Origin: Anas platyrhynchos
Taxonomy: Eukaryota; Chordata; Aves; Anseriformes; Anatidae
NCBI RefSeq assembly: GCF_047663525.1
Contig: NC_092590.1
Location: forward strand, 18,040,001 to 18,104,000
Direction of reading: 5' to 3'
Length of the DNA stretch: 64,000 nt
Below the pieces are notes generated by a model. That model saw only the letters and a list, made by a program, of their open reading frames with translations, had not been told where the DNA came from and searched no databases. Shown in pieces: positions 23,593-37,328 of this stretch (position 1 is the stretch's first letter; the number at the start of each line of letters is the position of its first letter). The position numbers and the translations under genes are program-made.

Positions 23593-26500
23593 GAGATGCT
23601 ATAAAACACACCGCTTTGAGATCTTTTTCATTGGTATGAGTAGTAACATTTACTGGTCTTCTACTAGGTTTGGGTTTCTTTGCAGCAAAAGCATGCATAG
23701 ATTGTAAGAGCATCATGCCTTCTGCCAGACAGCCTGTCAGAGGGGAGAGAAATAGCACCTAACATGACGACACACAGCAAGAAGACCCAGTCTTATTGGC
23801 AGGCCAAAAGCCAGCAGCAGACCCACGAGAGGGCTGGGAACCTAACTCACACATGGACAAATGCACAGTAAGCCTTTCCCTCCCATTTATTTCCTCTTGC
23901 ACAGCATTAGGCAAGAGAACATTAGGAAAACTGCATTTTTGCGCATGTCCTCAGTAGCTTTGTTGTAGGATGATGCAAAGCTTTAAGTGCAATTATTTCA
24001 GATCCCTCGTAATTCTACAGGGCACTATGTAGTAACTGCTGTCATGCCACGCACCAGGCCTCTACATCACGGCTGGCTTTAGTACAAGGTGTCAGAAGAA
24101 CATGTGGGATAATCCCTCAAAGGTGCCTGGAGTGACAAATGGCAGCAGCCAGCTCTGGGGTGGAGGCTCTCAGCTGACTAGTCACCATACTGCATTATGC
24201 CCATTAAACCATGTTTGCGTTTGCTGTTTGCCAGACATACTAAATGCTCTTCTCCCCCTTTCCAGGCCTTTGGCACAGTCGTTTGTGAACAACATTTGAG
24301 AAGACAGGAGCAGGAAGCAACAGGCAGGCAGAGAGAGCGATGCTTTGCAGGTTTTCTGGCTGTGGGGTGGCAAGGAAGACAGCAGAGTGAACATGGATAT
24401 GAGCAAGCAGAGTGGGATGATAGGCTGTTGGTGTCCTAAGATGAGCTCAGGGGACAGAGCAGCAGTGAAGGTAAAGCTGTGATGCACAAATCCATGACAG
24501 CAAAGATACTGAAGCAGTGGGAGAGTGAGTGGGTTTATACACTCTGCCTCAAGGGCAAGAAAGTTGAGCAAAACTATGAGGAAGAGATGGCAGGAAACAT
24601 AAACTAGGAAAACGATGGGGAAAAAAAAGGACAGAGGCACAGAAGAAGCAGCTGAGGGGGCTGCACACAGTGAGGGAGTGTTAAATAAATGAGAGGATAG
24701 TTGGAAGCAACTCACAGTTTGATCTCGTCACCCAAAATCTTAGTTTATCTAGTGAGTGCTGGCAGGCATCCCAGTCCATTGCTTAAGAAGGGAGGCAGGA
24801 AAGTTTTTATGCTCTCTAACCAGTGGTGTTTTCTGCAAGGCTTTACTGCAGGTCTAGCCGTCTCCCCACTAGACCATCTCAGTTCCCTGGTGGCAAGGCA
24901 GACTGTAGAGCAGATGAGAGCAGCCTGTCTAGGCTGGTCAAGATTATTTTCTTTGGGAACCACAAGTTGCAGTGGCATATAGTATTCAGTCACTAGGACT
25001 GAACTGGTTTCACCAAGACCTTGATTTCAGGCCATCTAGACCTTCACTGTATATGCCACCCCCTAACCCAAGGGTGTAATGGATGGAGAGATTCAGATGA
25101 AAATGAAATACCTCTGGGATTGCCCTGCCTCAGTTCAACACGTTGCAGTTTCCCTGCAGTTTCATCCTCATCTCACAGCTTATGGTCTTTCAGACCCAGC
25201 TGGTGGGACTGCAGCTTACCTAATGGTCAGTGCCCTGGGTGGCAAGACTCTTGGCTGTTATGGTAATAATAAGCCTCCTCCTCATCTAGTCGCTTCTTCT
25301 GCTTTCAAGATGCTGCTTTGGCATCCAGCCTTGCTCTCTGCACTGGTGAGCTTTTGTTCTCCAGCCCAAGCCCCTGCTGACAGGCTTGCCTGGTTCCTTG
25401 TGCTTCAGCTGTTCCCATCCCAGTGGGCTTCCACTCAAACAGCAATCAGCACAACGTCCTTCCGCTGCTCTTGGCATGGGGAGCATGAAGCACAGCTTCA
25501 ACAGCGTATGGCTGACTCTGCAGAGACTGAGGCAGCAGTATTCTTATTTCTTAGCCAATGTTTTTTTGACCTGTATATAGATTTCCTCAAGATGGGGCCT
25601 TACGATTAAGATTCAAAAGCTTAAGAGTCACACTGGAGAAATGAATGTCTTGTTGCCCACAGGACTCGTGCTCTGACAGGCAGAGCACTACCTGGAATTT
25701 CAGTCTCTTTTTTTCATGCAAATATTGGATACACATCAAACCCTGCCAGCAGAGACCCCCTTCCCCAACATTTCAGACCTGCCTGCTCTCTAGAGGTCAC
25801 AGAGATTTGCGAAGGAGAAACTGATACCTTAACTGCCACAGCGCTGGGGGAAATGAAAACATTGGAGATGAAAAATAGAAAGCCTTCTCCACTTCTGATA
25901 CTGATTTCACTAATAGAATTTAAGAAAACAATTTTTAGGAAGCACTTCCTTATATTTCTATACTTATACAGGTTATTACTCTGTATGGGATATACAAAAT
26001 GAAGTGTGCCTCTTCAAACCCAAACCAGTTTCCTCTCTTTAGCAGGATGCTCTTGACCTCTACCTTGCACCTCTGTCTTGCTAAGGTGAGTACCAGGACA
26101 AGAAAAATCTCTTCTGCAGTGGAAGGGCCAAGTCTCACCACCTCCCACAGTGCACATTTGCCAATATACATCCTTCAGCAATGCTGCCCAGATGCAGGAC
26201 CTAGCTCAGCAGCCCCCATCTTTTCTGTCCACTTCAACAGCAGAGATGCTAGTCAGCAGCTGTGCAGAAGGGCTAGGGAAAAAAAAAAAAAAAGAAAGAA
26301 AAAAAAAAGAACAGATGGCCTTATTTGTCCCAGGAGTAGCTATCCATCACTCTTTGAAGAAAAACCTGAGCTGTAGGCAACACCAAGCATGTACTACTTG
26401 TATTGGAGCAATGTGTATTTCCAGTAGTGCCCAGGAATTTTAGTCCTAGACTCCATGTTAGAGACTGTATGCACAAAACAAAAACACTCACAAGTAGGTC

Positions 26501-29500
26501 TGGCTTTAAGCCTGACTCTGCTGAGGCCAACTAGGATGTTTAAGATGACAGCTCTTGTTCAGGTTACGTCCAGTCTATTCAGTTAGTAATAATCACACAA
26601 GTTCCATCTCCAACTAGCTCCTTCACTCCCCAAGCCTTTTTGCTGCCATGCCAGGAGGTGCAGGATCGTCATGCTTTACCAGAATAACCACCTGACAGGG
26701 ATTCTTGAGCCTTGGACAGCCATCTCTGTAGTTAAATAGCTCAGTGGCAGGTGGATCCCCCTGTTCAGCAATCAGGTTTCTGTATGGTCTTCACGCTTCA
26801 CTCACCAAGAAAACTCTGCTCCACCCAGCAACACTCCCTTGGCCAGAGAAACACTGATTCTTCTGTGGTGCTGATGAACGCAGAGGCAGAGATTATCTGA
26901 TCACCTTAGCCTATAAATGAATCTTTTCCTTACACCACATGCTGATTATTGTTATTATTATTATTAATAATTTTTTTTTTTTTACAGCCCAAACTACAGT
27001 AACCAACACTTCACTCTCAGGAGGGTTTATCAGGGGAATTCAGGTAACACCAATATACTCATCCTCCAACAGAGCACGCACCCTTGTGAAAGGATGAGGA
27101 TGACCTTCGTTCCTCAAAAGTAAGCCTTAGGAAATCAAAAGTCACTCTCCACTCAGAGACCTTGAAAGGCTGAGTCCTCCCTGCTCTGAAAACCACCTCC
27201 TCACAGTCTCTATCTGGCAGCTTCTGGTCTGCAGGAAATAAGCAAGAACTTTCAAACCCTAGATCTTTTAGTTCAGTACAAACCTGCTTATCTTGGCAAG
27301 ACGTTGAATGAACATCAGACCTCCTCCAGCAATCAACATTCTCATTTAAAACATGCTTAATTCCCAGGGAGCCCAAGATGATCCCGTGAGTGTAGCGTCT
27401 GAAATTCCTATCATGGTTCATTTTGGACTGGTAATGGGAACTATTAGTCTCAGTTTACACACCTCAGCTCCGTGCCAAAGAAAGCATTTCAATGACTAAA
27501 AAGTTATTCCGTGCCAAAGAAAAGAATCCAAATAAACTATTTTGGAAGCAACTTAATTCAATATAAACATAGCTGTTTTACACACAAAGGTGTGTTTATG
27601 CACATATGTCAAGCCTTGATACAGGATATAAATAAGTGAAATGTAGCAAGAATTAAAGCTACATTAATAGTTATTGGCACATCAGAAAGAACTGTACTGA
27701 AATTTCAATGGAGCCAAGATTGTCTGGTCTTCCTTATGAAACCAAGCAGAGAACTGACAGCATTTCTGGTTGAATTTCTGACCAGCCCAAAATGAACCCC
27801 TTACCTTCCAATTTGGAACATTTATCCAAAAGTAAAGACAAGCACAATACACAGGTGATGAGCCGTCCCTTCTCTCTCCTCTGTACCAAACTCCTTAAAA
27901 GGTTACTACGCTCATTCCAGCTTTCAGGTCTGCCTGACAGAATTTGATTCACTATATTGAACTTTTCTCTCTCTTCTACTGCATGTTACCAAAAGCCTCA
28001 GTAACATTGATACCAGGAAATTGATCTTTGTTAAATGGAAAATGGCTGTTCAGACAGGGAAAGGGAGTGAAACTACCACCTGTGTTCTAGGAAAAGGTAA
28101 GCAGGGAACACCTTCCCTGTTTTGTTTTCGGAATCTGCCCTTGACTTTTTCTGACTTCTTAAGCTAAGCCTTCATAACACCCCTTACCTATATCTGCTTT
28201 CAAATGGATCTGAACCACAGTGTGTTTTTAGTAGTATTTACTGGAAGCATTTTGCCAAGTTCTGTGCAGAAGAAAACATGCAAACTCTTCGATTTTGCTA
28301 TCTGATCTGCTGCTTTCTTCCTATAGTAACTTTAGTCCAACCACTGCTCAGTGCTACTGTAATACTCTTGGAAGAGCCAAGGGTAGAATATGGTCTGCAA
28401 ACACACTGATGAGGGACTCTCCACGCTTAAAGTTGCTCCCATTTCTCCATTCTAGGATTCAGGCATAGCCCCACAATCACTCTTCGTAGAAGTGGGACCT
28501 TTCACAAGACAACTGAACAAACTAATCTGCTGGCCTGGTGAGTGCAATGTGAAACTATGTCCCTGAAGCGTTCTTCCTTGGCAGGGTGTTTGGGAATGGC
28601 AGTAATTGGAGCATGTCTACTTAACCCCAGGAGTCCAGTAGCAAAAGTACATGGCCACGCAAGCAAGACACGCTAATTCCATTCCCACCTCTGCTATGAG
28701 CAATCACACCAACCTTGTCCTTCTCCTCTGCTCTTGTGGCATACCCACAACACACACTTTTAAGAGGATGGGACAACATTCCCCTTCTACTTCAGGCACT
28801 GAAATAAAAGCAGCTAGTGCTTTCTTACCAGTGTCACTCACTCAATGTTTGACATCTCCTAAAGCAGCTCTGATACAATGGTAGACTTCCAGATATTGAA
28901 GGGATCTGCTGAGGGAAACAATGTGTGTGTTCTTCTATGCGTCATGCTGAATCAGCCTGATCTCCCCACACCCTCAAACATCCCACAAAGACAGTAGGTG
29001 CTGCATGCCACCCCTCTGCAGTCAGATAAAGTATCACTAATGTATTTGCCACATACTAACTGAGCCCCTCCCCTTGACTATCCACAACTCTACCAAGGCC
29101 CTTGCTGCTTACCAGCAGCACACTTCAGCCAAGCAAAGACAACAGCTTCAAAGATTGCTCTTGTGATTTGCAGCAAGATTCAAGCACAGCATTCAGCCTT
29201 TGGGATAAATTACTGATAAGGTCTGAGTTAACAATGTCCAGAATGCGAGAATGCTGTTCATAAAGGCTTCCTCAATTATTTAATCACCTTTGCAATCAGC
29301 ACAAAACACTTGTTGTTCCTTTCTTTCACCCATTCTGTATACACCTTTTTGGTGGTTGTCAGTTCTTTGCTGGCCTACCATACTAGTTCAATAACCTGTG
29401 GGATATAACTAGGGCTAACAACTGAAATAATCTTGATTAATAACACATTTTCCACAGTTGTTTGTCACAGAAAACATCTTGAAAAGACTCCCCTGTTCTG

Positions 29501-30409
29501 TAACAAGCTTTAGGAGAATTAGGAAAGCTACTTACAACATAAGAACTCGACAACTTGCGTGAAGGTAAGAGAGGCCATTCTAGACTAAGGGAGATGAAGC
29601 ACCTGGCCACTAAACACATCCAGTTTAGAACAAGGCTCAACAGCTTCTACATCACCATCTACATTGATCACAAACTAGTACCTTATTCTGTCCGTACATC
29701 AGTCCCAGAACATAGCAGCTCTCTCCTTTCCAGCCTTTGAAAAAGGCTTTGCCTGCCTGCTCTTCCTCTCTTATTAATAGGTGGGAATCTACTCCAGAAG
29801 TGAGATACTAGACAAGCAATTATAATCATTTTTTTTTTTTTTGTCTGTTTTTTCATTCCAAGGTAGGGTGGGTGAAATGGTTTGGTACCAGATTTGGTGT
29901 GTTTCCAAGCTGATTCTGCACAGATTAACACTTCACTGGCAGCATACAAAGCCTACTAAAATAAACAGGAGCACAAGAAGATATTTTTATAACTTTATCC
30001 TGCTTATCATCTCATACCACGCTGCTAGTTCAGCAACCGTGACTGCAACACTAACTTCAGCAGCAAGAAAGGCAGATCAGAGTTAGAACACAGAGAGAGG
30101 ACTCTCACCTGCCCCCTAAAACCTTCTGTGGCCACAGACCACCTTGGCTTATCACCATACCACCCGGTTAGAGGAGCCAGGGAATTCTTGGAAAACAAAA
30201 CACATTTTGGGTGAAGAGAAAAGGGGAAGGATCAGAAGGATTACTGATGCGTAGAAGGCAGCTGAAATCAGATGTAAGCTCAGAGCTAGTGCCATTCATT
30301 CTCCGCCCCTGCCTCGGTCAAAGCCCCGAAATTGCCCTATAAATCTCCACATTATATAACCACGCTGCCCAAACTACCAAGTAGCAAGTCTGATAGCTGT
30401 GGCACTCAC

Positions 30410-30521
30410 CTCTGGACACCAACGAGAGGTCAGCAGTACGTTCTTCTGTCTGGGAGATGCACCGTCCTGAACTACTAAACACACTGTGCAGCATCTCAGC
30501 ATAGACTTGAGGCTTTATCAC
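30410..30521 (-). other. Candidate exon upstream of the TMPRSS11 coding exons
   Basis: 112 bp with a strong acceptor (TTTCTTTCCTAATTCAG) and strong donor (AGAG|GTGAGT). One frame is open throughout (includes PQVYAEMLHSVFSSSGRCIS). A second frame starts after two stops with an ATG and ends in phase 0, which would join in frame to the membrane-anchor exon and add 31 residues before ILTQ. It could also be a non-coding 5' exon of the protease, or a pseudo-exon. No homologue recognised. Confidence 0.3.
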
Positions 30522-33500
30522 CTGAATTAGGAAAGAAAGGAGTCATAGGCAAGTCAGAACAAACAAGTCCAGCAAGTCTCAGTGACAGAGGCTTACCCAC
30601 TAGCATGATTCCTCCCCTAAAACAATAACAGTACACTTCTTTCATCACACCTTTCATCCAGGAATCCCGAAGCCTTTTCAGAGCATTAACTACACACCCT
30701 GCAACACCCCAAATCAGAAGAGCCACGAAAATTTTGCAAGGACGCAGAGTTTATTTCCTTCTTTGGCAGAATTAAAAACAAATCAGAAATTATGGGCAGG
30801 ACCAACACAGAAAATTTGCATATGCTAGAGAGACGGTGTTCAGTCCCTGGTTAGAGGCAGAGCTGATGTAAGTTGATGAAGGTTCAGCGGCATGTGCCTC
30901 AACTCCCTTGAACTTCCTTGCAAGGTGCCATTTGGCCAGATAAGAATTTGAGTGTAACTGTTACTACTGGGACAAGCTTGTGATTCTTCCTGAACTTCTT
31001 AGATGTTAATTTTGATTGTGACCAGCTAGCCACAGATATTTCTGTCCTGGAAAAATTGTTCCAGGTCACAAACATTTATGATATAAATATTTTCAGATTT
31101 CCTACATAAGCATTTCTAATTGTGCTAGTTATGGCAGGTTAATTTGGAAGTCAATTATCACAAGCCCAAACTAACCTAATATAGCGTTTCTCAATGTTTT
31201 CTCAATCCTTTTTTCAATTTTTAGTTTTTCTCATTTCTACTAAACATACTCAAAAATATATATATATCCACAGAGCCTTATGCATAGATTTGTTGCAGAA
31301 GGCAAATAAAGGGGACAGAACATCAGAACAAGCGAGGGGTGTGTGTGGCAGATAGCCTCTTTACAATAAAAGTTTCTAACATGTAGGGATTCTTTCCCGA
31401 CACCTGAATATGCTTCATTTGACCCCTCCATAACTCAGGGATCACCAGCTAAGAAACATGCTGCTCCAAATACTTCTGATGTGGCTGGAGCTCTTCCTTT
31501 CACCTTATACCAAGTCCACAGCCAGCCAACAGGAACACTGCCCTCCTGGGAATGGCAGCTTCTTTTGACTGAAATATAGTCTAAAGATAAACCTCAGCTT
31601 CTCATAATTTCGATTCAGTCCAGGTCACAGGGTAATTTGTTATGAAACACAACAAGTACAGTTACTAACAATGCATCATGTAATTACATCTCAATATTTT
31701 AACTGGAAGCTGCATTTCCATGCCATAAAAGTAGACTTCTGTTGAGCCAGTCTAGATGTGCAAGAGAAATGCAGACAGAAACTAGCTAGAGGGTGAAAAT
31801 TTCTGAGGGTAAACTGTAAGTGTTCCATGATTATGTGACCCAGGTATAGGTGGTGTGAATATGTGTTCATTTCAGGCAGCCCACAATCCTCAGAGATGGA
31901 GCCCTTCCTGCTTACTATCATGGCACAGATGGAAGAACACATGCAATGGAGGCTTCATGGAAGTCTCTGAACAGTCTCACCTGCAAGCAAAACAACCCAT
32001 TGCTGCTCAAGTGGAAAGGTTAAGCTAAAGAGGCTTTCAGAGCACAAAAAAAGTTTTTCCAGGCCTAGTTTTATGTCCAAAAGGCACCAAACTGGTGAAG
32101 GATGTAATAATCCTGGCCAGCGGTCCTCCCTCTGCACAAAGTGACTGTATGTGTTCTCCTACAGACAATACTTCCTTGCAGTAGGAACTCCAGCTGGAAG
32201 GAAGGAACAAGCAATAGCCACCAGCGAATCATTTACCAGGTAGTTAACAGGTTTGGCTCATGATTGCAGAGAGTGTGTACTGATGTGCCTGCTGGTGCAG
32301 CCCTGAAACTTCAAGAGAAGCCTGGGCAAGTTGGGAAATATTGGGCAGTTGGCAGGCATTGTGGTCTACATGGGTATTAAGTACAAGAAAGGGAAGGTGA
32401 GGGATTCTGGAGGCAGAATGCAGGATGCCAAAGAACAGGACCCCCATAACAGCTGGTGGGGAGGCAAAGTCTCAATGCATGGCTAAAGCAACAGAGTAAG
32501 GAAGAGAGGTGCAGATTTATTAGGGACTGGGGAAGCCTCTGGAGTAGCAAAAGATGAGCAGGTAAGCAACATCTGCACTTCACAAAAGGAAGATCATATA
32601 GGAATTTTAAATTGAGAAGTAGGAGAAAGCAGCCTGGTGCACAGGGGATGCATTGTTCTGAATCCTATGCTAGACACTGTATTCTTAAGTAAAGAATACA
32701 TCAGAAGTTGACAAAGATCAATAGTAAACAAAACAGAAGTTTAAAAAAAAAAAGTCTGATGTGAACAGAATGCAGAGACAGAAAGCAAAAATAATGCTTC
32801 CTATGTTTCACAGAATTACCTGAAAAAGGTTAAAGATGGCACAGACCCAGAATACTTCACCTTTAACAAGGACATGTGCAAACAGACATAAAGGAAATGT
32901 GGTGGCAGGAAGATAATAGAAATGCCAGGGAACAATTATTAATAATTATTTGCAATTACTCTCAAGTAAAATGTGAAATCTTTACACTGTCAGTCAGATA
33001 ATACCAGCTTTTTGCATGCTGTGAGCAATTGTTTCAGGAATAGACAGTCAGGAAATCCACAAGATGGGAAGCAATTCTTGATTCAGACCTGATTAGTACA
33101 CACAATTGCTTTAAAATATTTCTGCCACCTACCTGAACAGTATCAGCAGCTGTTTCAACATTTCTAGGGAGACCAAAGCTGGAAAATCAGCTACTGCCGC
33201 ACTCAATTTTGAAGACAGGGACCACATAGCTGCATTACTGCAATGCATAGCTGCATTGGGAACAAATAAAGCCTTTTGCAGAAAAGCTGAAAAGTGTGAA
33301 GTATTATAAAATTAAGCGCATAAACTGCACACACACTGTTAAAGAGAGGCACACCAGAACCAACTAGATAATTTTTCTTAGAAATTAAGTATCAAAAGAG
33401 ACAGGTTGGAAAAGCTAACAGCAAGAAACAACCAAGAACAGATAGCATTCAACCAGGGTGAAGGATAGAAAAATTAAGTGACTGATGATGGTGTGCTGCC

Positions 33501-35481
33501 TCTCATCCAACGCTACTTCATTGCCAAAACACTAGGGGAAAACTTTAAAAAAAATAATTGTAAAACAAGCATGGGGAACCCTTTACGGTGTAGCGTGATC
33601 TACAAAGTGACTAAATTAGCACAGGCAATGAAGTAATAAAAGTAGCAAGTATTCCTATAAAATATGTTGCGTGGGGTAAAACCATCATAGCTTTTGTAAA
33701 TCAAAGTCCTGCCTTGAAAACCTACCTCAATTTCTGAGCAAGTCAACAGCTGGTCCATGAGGCAAGTCTGAGTGATGTTGTCTACTTGTATTTCCTACAG
33801 AAATTACACAGGACGTTGTCTTACAAACACCTCTTAAAAAAGCTGAGCTCCCATGGGATACGAAGGCTTAAGATGGAAAAACAGTTAAAAGAGAGAAGAA
33901 AAATGATAATGATTTTTAGTGAAGCCAGTTCACAAACTCACAGGAATCTCTGCTATTTGTTATATTCATAAAAGGTATGCAAAAAAAAGAGATAATTAGC
34001 GAGGTGACAATCATCCCACAATAACTGCATATTCGTGGCAGTAGAAAGAAAAACTAACCACAATGAACTCCAAAAGCATCTCACAACATTGAAAGACTAA
34101 TAAAACAGATGAGAATCTGATAAGTATAAAGTGACACATACAGAGAAAACAAGTCCTAGCCTTACCTACAAAATGACAGGTGTTGAGCTGGTTACGCTTT
34201 TCAGGAATAAGACGGAGGCAGAAACTCCTACAAGAATATCAACTCAGTAGCAATCAAAACCAGAGAAAAATGATAGAGATTATCTGCAAAGAGAACAGAG
34301 AAACAAAAAAGGGGGGCACACATATCACAATTTATCCACATTATGCCTGTATCATAAATACTACATGAAGTTCTGGTCCATTTCCTATCTCAAAGCAGAT
34401 ACAAAGGAACAGTAAAACATCCCAAAAGAGGCAGAACAACTGTCCAAAGGAACCAAATAGCGTCTGTGCATGGGATGTCTGAAGGCACCAGGATTCTGCA
34501 AGCTGAAAAAGGTGCACAGAGAGGCAACAGATATCTGGAGAGTAACGTTTGGAATTGTGAGAGTAAACAGGAAAAGACTGTTCATTGTTTCTTCTAAGGG
34601 GACTTCAAATAAGAACAGCAGGTTTAAAATGAGCACAAGGAGATACTCTGTCATATGATATACAGGTAAGGTATGGGTCTCCTCACTGCAAGATATGTAA
34701 AATGTCAAATACTTTGCACATTTAAAAGGTTTAATCACTTTTCTGAAATAAGAATCCCCATAAAGATCTTAAATATGATGATTATACCTCTGTGATCCAC
34801 AGATTTCCTGAGTCAAACCACTGCAGGTTTAGAAACCACTCTGAGGAAGCACCGTACTCTGACTGCTTTGTTCTCATCTTTCCTAGGTGTCCTCCACTGA
34901 CTATTCCATGAGTCTCTGGTTCATTTACCTGCCAGGCATTCTTTCTTAATCATAAAGTATTGTTAATCCTCTGATGGAACAACAGGCAGTTGGGGATCAA
35001 AGCCTGTCCCCATCTGCCTCCTGAGCAAAACACGGTCTGACCTGCCTAGCTAGATCAGTAGCCACAGGAAGGATGTATTTGTGTCTTTGCTCTTAGACAG
35101 TTAAGCAAGCATGGCAACCATCGCTTGAGAAGAACCACCACATTTCTCAGCATTCAAGAGTACATTCAGCTTGGGTTACAGGTCCAGCTTGTATTTTGCA
35201 GCAGCAAAATTCTTGGCTAAAGGTTACATTGATGACACACAATAGCACGCAAGGCCTCAAGAACCAAGCCCTTAAGCTCCAAAAAGGGTCCGTGACCCCC
35301 CTGAGTAAGCTGAATGGTGTTCCTCTGATTTGAATGAGCCTGAAGTGGTATCACAAAAGCAACTTCATCTTATCTTGCGTAGAGGCAAAAATCGACAGTG
35401 TCTTTTTTGCAAAAGAAGTTCAGATATGCACCATGTCCCCAAAGCCTGGCAAGTGAGGCATGGCATGCAACAGCCACTTAC

Positions 35482-35612
35482 TTGAAGTCATGGCAGGAAA
35501 AGTCATTTTCTTTTACTCTTGGAGACAAAGGTGATGTTGGTTCATGAGTGTTCAACCAGCCAAGCATGGTTTTCACCTTTTCTCCTGTAAAGGCATCCAG
35601 TTTCCAAGACTC
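35482..35612 (-). other. Candidate internal exon, product unknown
   Basis: Acceptor TTTCCTTGGCAG and donor AA|GTAAGT flank 43 open codons: ESWKLDAFTGEKVKTMLGWL, then NTHEPTSPLSPRVKENDFSC and HDF. The composition is very protein-like, but I do not recognise the family. Enters in phase 0, leaves in phase 2. A chance open frame of this length is not rare in this sequence. Confidence 0.35.
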
Positions 35613-37193
35613 CTGCCAAGGAAACACAAACCACTTTATTCAAAACAATCCCAAGTTAATGTTAGGATGGAAAACTCCTGAGAATATATTAGCATTTACA
35701 GAAGACTCTTGACAAATTACTCTGCTTCTTTGTTGCGAGAGCAGCTCTTCCTTCATGAAGAAGTCAGTACTTATGAAACGCTGCTGTCCTAAACATACCT
35801 CCTGAGGTAGGCAGCCACCGGAAGCCTTTTTGAAGGGAAAGGCTGAAGAAGACTTGAGGGCAAGGTTTGGTTTCTCTTCTTTCTTAGGGTTGATGAATTA
35901 AGAAGTTTAACTGGCCTAAAACTCTGCATTCACCAGATGATCTAATTTTTCTTTTAAATACTAACGAGGACACTAACAAGACCGTTCCCATTTTACAGCC
36001 TGTAATAAGGCTCCATACTCGTAAGGACTGTGGTGGTTTTGTTACTATTCCTATGGTTTTCCTAAGTTGCCAGAAAGCCAGGACCTGCATTGTTTCATAC
36101 AGTAGCTGCTTCTACTTGATTCTAAACAGTTCTCTGGATTATCTTCAACCATTCAGACAAAGGTCATTTCTACTTGCTTTAGAAAAATTCAATTTGAAAA
36201 ATAGTAGTGTATGAGCCAGATTAATCTTTAGATAAGATTGAAAAATACGCTACACTCACAACCATTCTTCTCAGGGGTCTAAGACTCTGCACATGCAGTA
36301 CCAGTCCCCAGGTCCCAGCTGAGGGTAGCCTCCCTCCAACATGCTCAGGATTCAAACAAAAAATTATGAGCAATCTCCATATCCCAAATACCCTTTCTAA
36401 CCTGGAGCATAGTGTTTGCAGACCACTGCTCCTAGTGTCTAGCTGGTCCTATCACCTCCTGGTACAACATCTGACACAGATGTTCATACTTCTACCTGCC
36501 TTTGTAACCACAAGTTTATGGAGAGCCCATTCGCCAAGGCAGGGCACAACAATCTGCAAACACGTTTGGGAAACAAAGTAAGGTGACCTACAGGCTATGC
36601 AAATTGGAAGGGAAAAGCCCAGGCATATATAATAAGGTCAGGACTGCATTGCAAACTTTTGTGTTGTTACTTGTTACAAACGCAGGTCCAAACTTCATAG
36701 CTTATGTTTTTCCTCAAGGTTGCACACAAGTATCTTCCAATACAGTATCAATATTCAGCAAGAAAATGTTTTTCCTCCTATAAATACTTTGAAAGAACTA
36801 AAAAGCATGGTGCACACCCATTAACACCTTACAATTTGACTTGTACCTAAATTTGGCCATTCCTTTCCTGCAAGATGCATGTGGCTCAAGTGCATCTATC
36901 ACTGGATTTCAGTCACATTCACTTATCTTTACAAACACCAATTGCTAGGCTGCACAAAGTGACACACAAAGCTTATCTTTGTCCATCTCTGTACAAGTGG
37001 ATTTCCAAAGAGAACATATGCATACTCACACAATCAAAAATTAACAAAGGACTCAAAACAAGGCTTCTAGAGTGTGAGTCTTAAAGCCAGGTGTTTAGGA
37101 GCAGGTAACTTCAAAGGATGTGGGTCATGCAGGGATAGACTGAGTTAGACTTCACTAAAAACAAAATGGCAGCAAGGAATGAATGCAGTGTAC

Positions 37194-37328
37194 CTGGGTC
37201 TTTGCACAGTGACCGACACTCAGGTCCCTCTGCCCAGGCTAGGAGTTTGGCCATGGGAACGCAGTGCCTTTGCAGAGTAGGTGATGAACTATCCCAGTAG
37301 CTCCAAATCATTATTTCAAATAAGGATC
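37194..37328 (-). other. Candidate internal exon, product unknown
   Basis: Strong acceptor (TTTGTTTTTCAG) and donor CCAG|GTACAC flank 44 open codons beginning SLFEIMIWSYWDSSSPTLQR and ending GPECRSLCKDP. Enters needing two bases, leaves with one, so it does not join directly to the 35,482-35,612 segment. Family not recognised. Confidence 0.3.

Larger units (their letters stand above)
22790..30409. other. Region upstream of the TMPRSS11 coding exons; no recognised gene
   Basis: Two CR1 tails near 22,930-23,590. Two longer open frames (minus 24,715-24,182, 177 codons; plus 25,079-25,609, 176 codons) show no motif I recognise and are within chance expectation for 64 kb. The true first exon of the protease may lie here or further right. 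Confidence 0.55.

Noticed and set aside
24182..24715. 177-codon minus-strand frame, Leu/Ser/Phe-rich
   Set aside because: Reverse of a purine-rich stretch; no recognisable family.
25079..25609. 176-codon plus-strand frame
   Set aside because: No recognisable motif, no promoter or splice evidence; about one frame of this length is expected by chance in six frames of 64 kb.
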